From Gammaproteobacteria bacterium (lineage in GTDB: Bacteria; Pseudomonadota; Gammaproteobacteria; Pseudomonadales; Pseudohongiellaceae), in contig JAESUT010000123.1 of the NCBI GenBank assembly GCA_016762995.1, forward strand, positions 1 to 14,741: DNA of 14,741 nucleotides. Direction: 5' to 3'. This document shows positions 14,702-14,741 of the stretch, piece by piece. The notes below the pieces were generated by a model. It did no database searches. It was not told where the DNA came from and saw only the letters and a list, made by a program, of their open reading frames with translations. The first letter of the stretch is position 1; every line of letters begins with the position of its first letter. A program made the translations under genes and the position numbers.

Positions 14702-14741
14702 CAATTAGCTACGCTTTTCTATTGGACACAGCGATCCATAA

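Overview
The window looks like chromosome from an aerobic, probably marine, gammaproteobacterium (the kind of gene content seen in Cellvibrionales/OM60-type or SAR92-type genomes). This is inferred from TonB-dependent receptors, many Sec-exported enzymes, a PQQ/cytochrome c dehydrogenase and moderate base composition; no rRNA or marker gene is present to fix the taxon. No tRNA, CRISPR array, insertion sequence or phage gene was seen.

Layout. Positions 1-2931 hold two tandem paralogous TonB-dependent receptors (the first only as its C-terminal end), closed by a strong terminator. Positions 3020-4776 hold a minus-strand group: a 48-residue putative membrane peptide, a class I methyltransferase with an apparent signal peptide, a 58-residue DnaJ-type zinc-finger microprotein with its own terminator, and an upstream open frame without a start codon whose stop overlaps the microprotein start. 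Positions 4827-7169 are a plus-strand pair: a family III CoA-transferase and an exported alpha/beta hydrolase. Positions 7238-10720 are a minus-strand pair: an exported M20D amidohydrolase followed by a PQQ dehydrogenase with an N-terminal cytochrome c domain. A carboxymuconolactone-decarboxylase-like protein (10986-11723, plus) and an epoxide-hydrolase-like protein (11771-12871, minus) follow, both with signal peptides.

The most notable locus is 12999-13877. What looks like two separate open frames is one gene of the glycine/sarcosine/betaine reductase or PrdB selenoprotein B family, interrupted by an in-frame TGA at 13470-13472. The TGA falls exactly at the family's selenocysteine in a U-P-V-C-H-Q-T motif. 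A hairpin downstream meets the usual bacterial SECIS geometry. No other glycine or proline reductase subunit is nearby, so the role of this selenoprotein is open. It is followed by a START/AHSA1-type (SRPBCC) gene and by its usual ArsR-family partner, which here is a pseudogene: two in-frame stops interrupt an otherwise full-length frame of about 112 codons.

How the genes may work together: receptors import a substrate across the outer membrane; exported hydrolases, amidohydrolase, CMD-like protein and PQQ dehydrogenase could act on it in the periplasm; the CoA-transferase would activate a carboxylic acid in the cytoplasm. This is inference from gene content. No substrate can be named from sequence alone.
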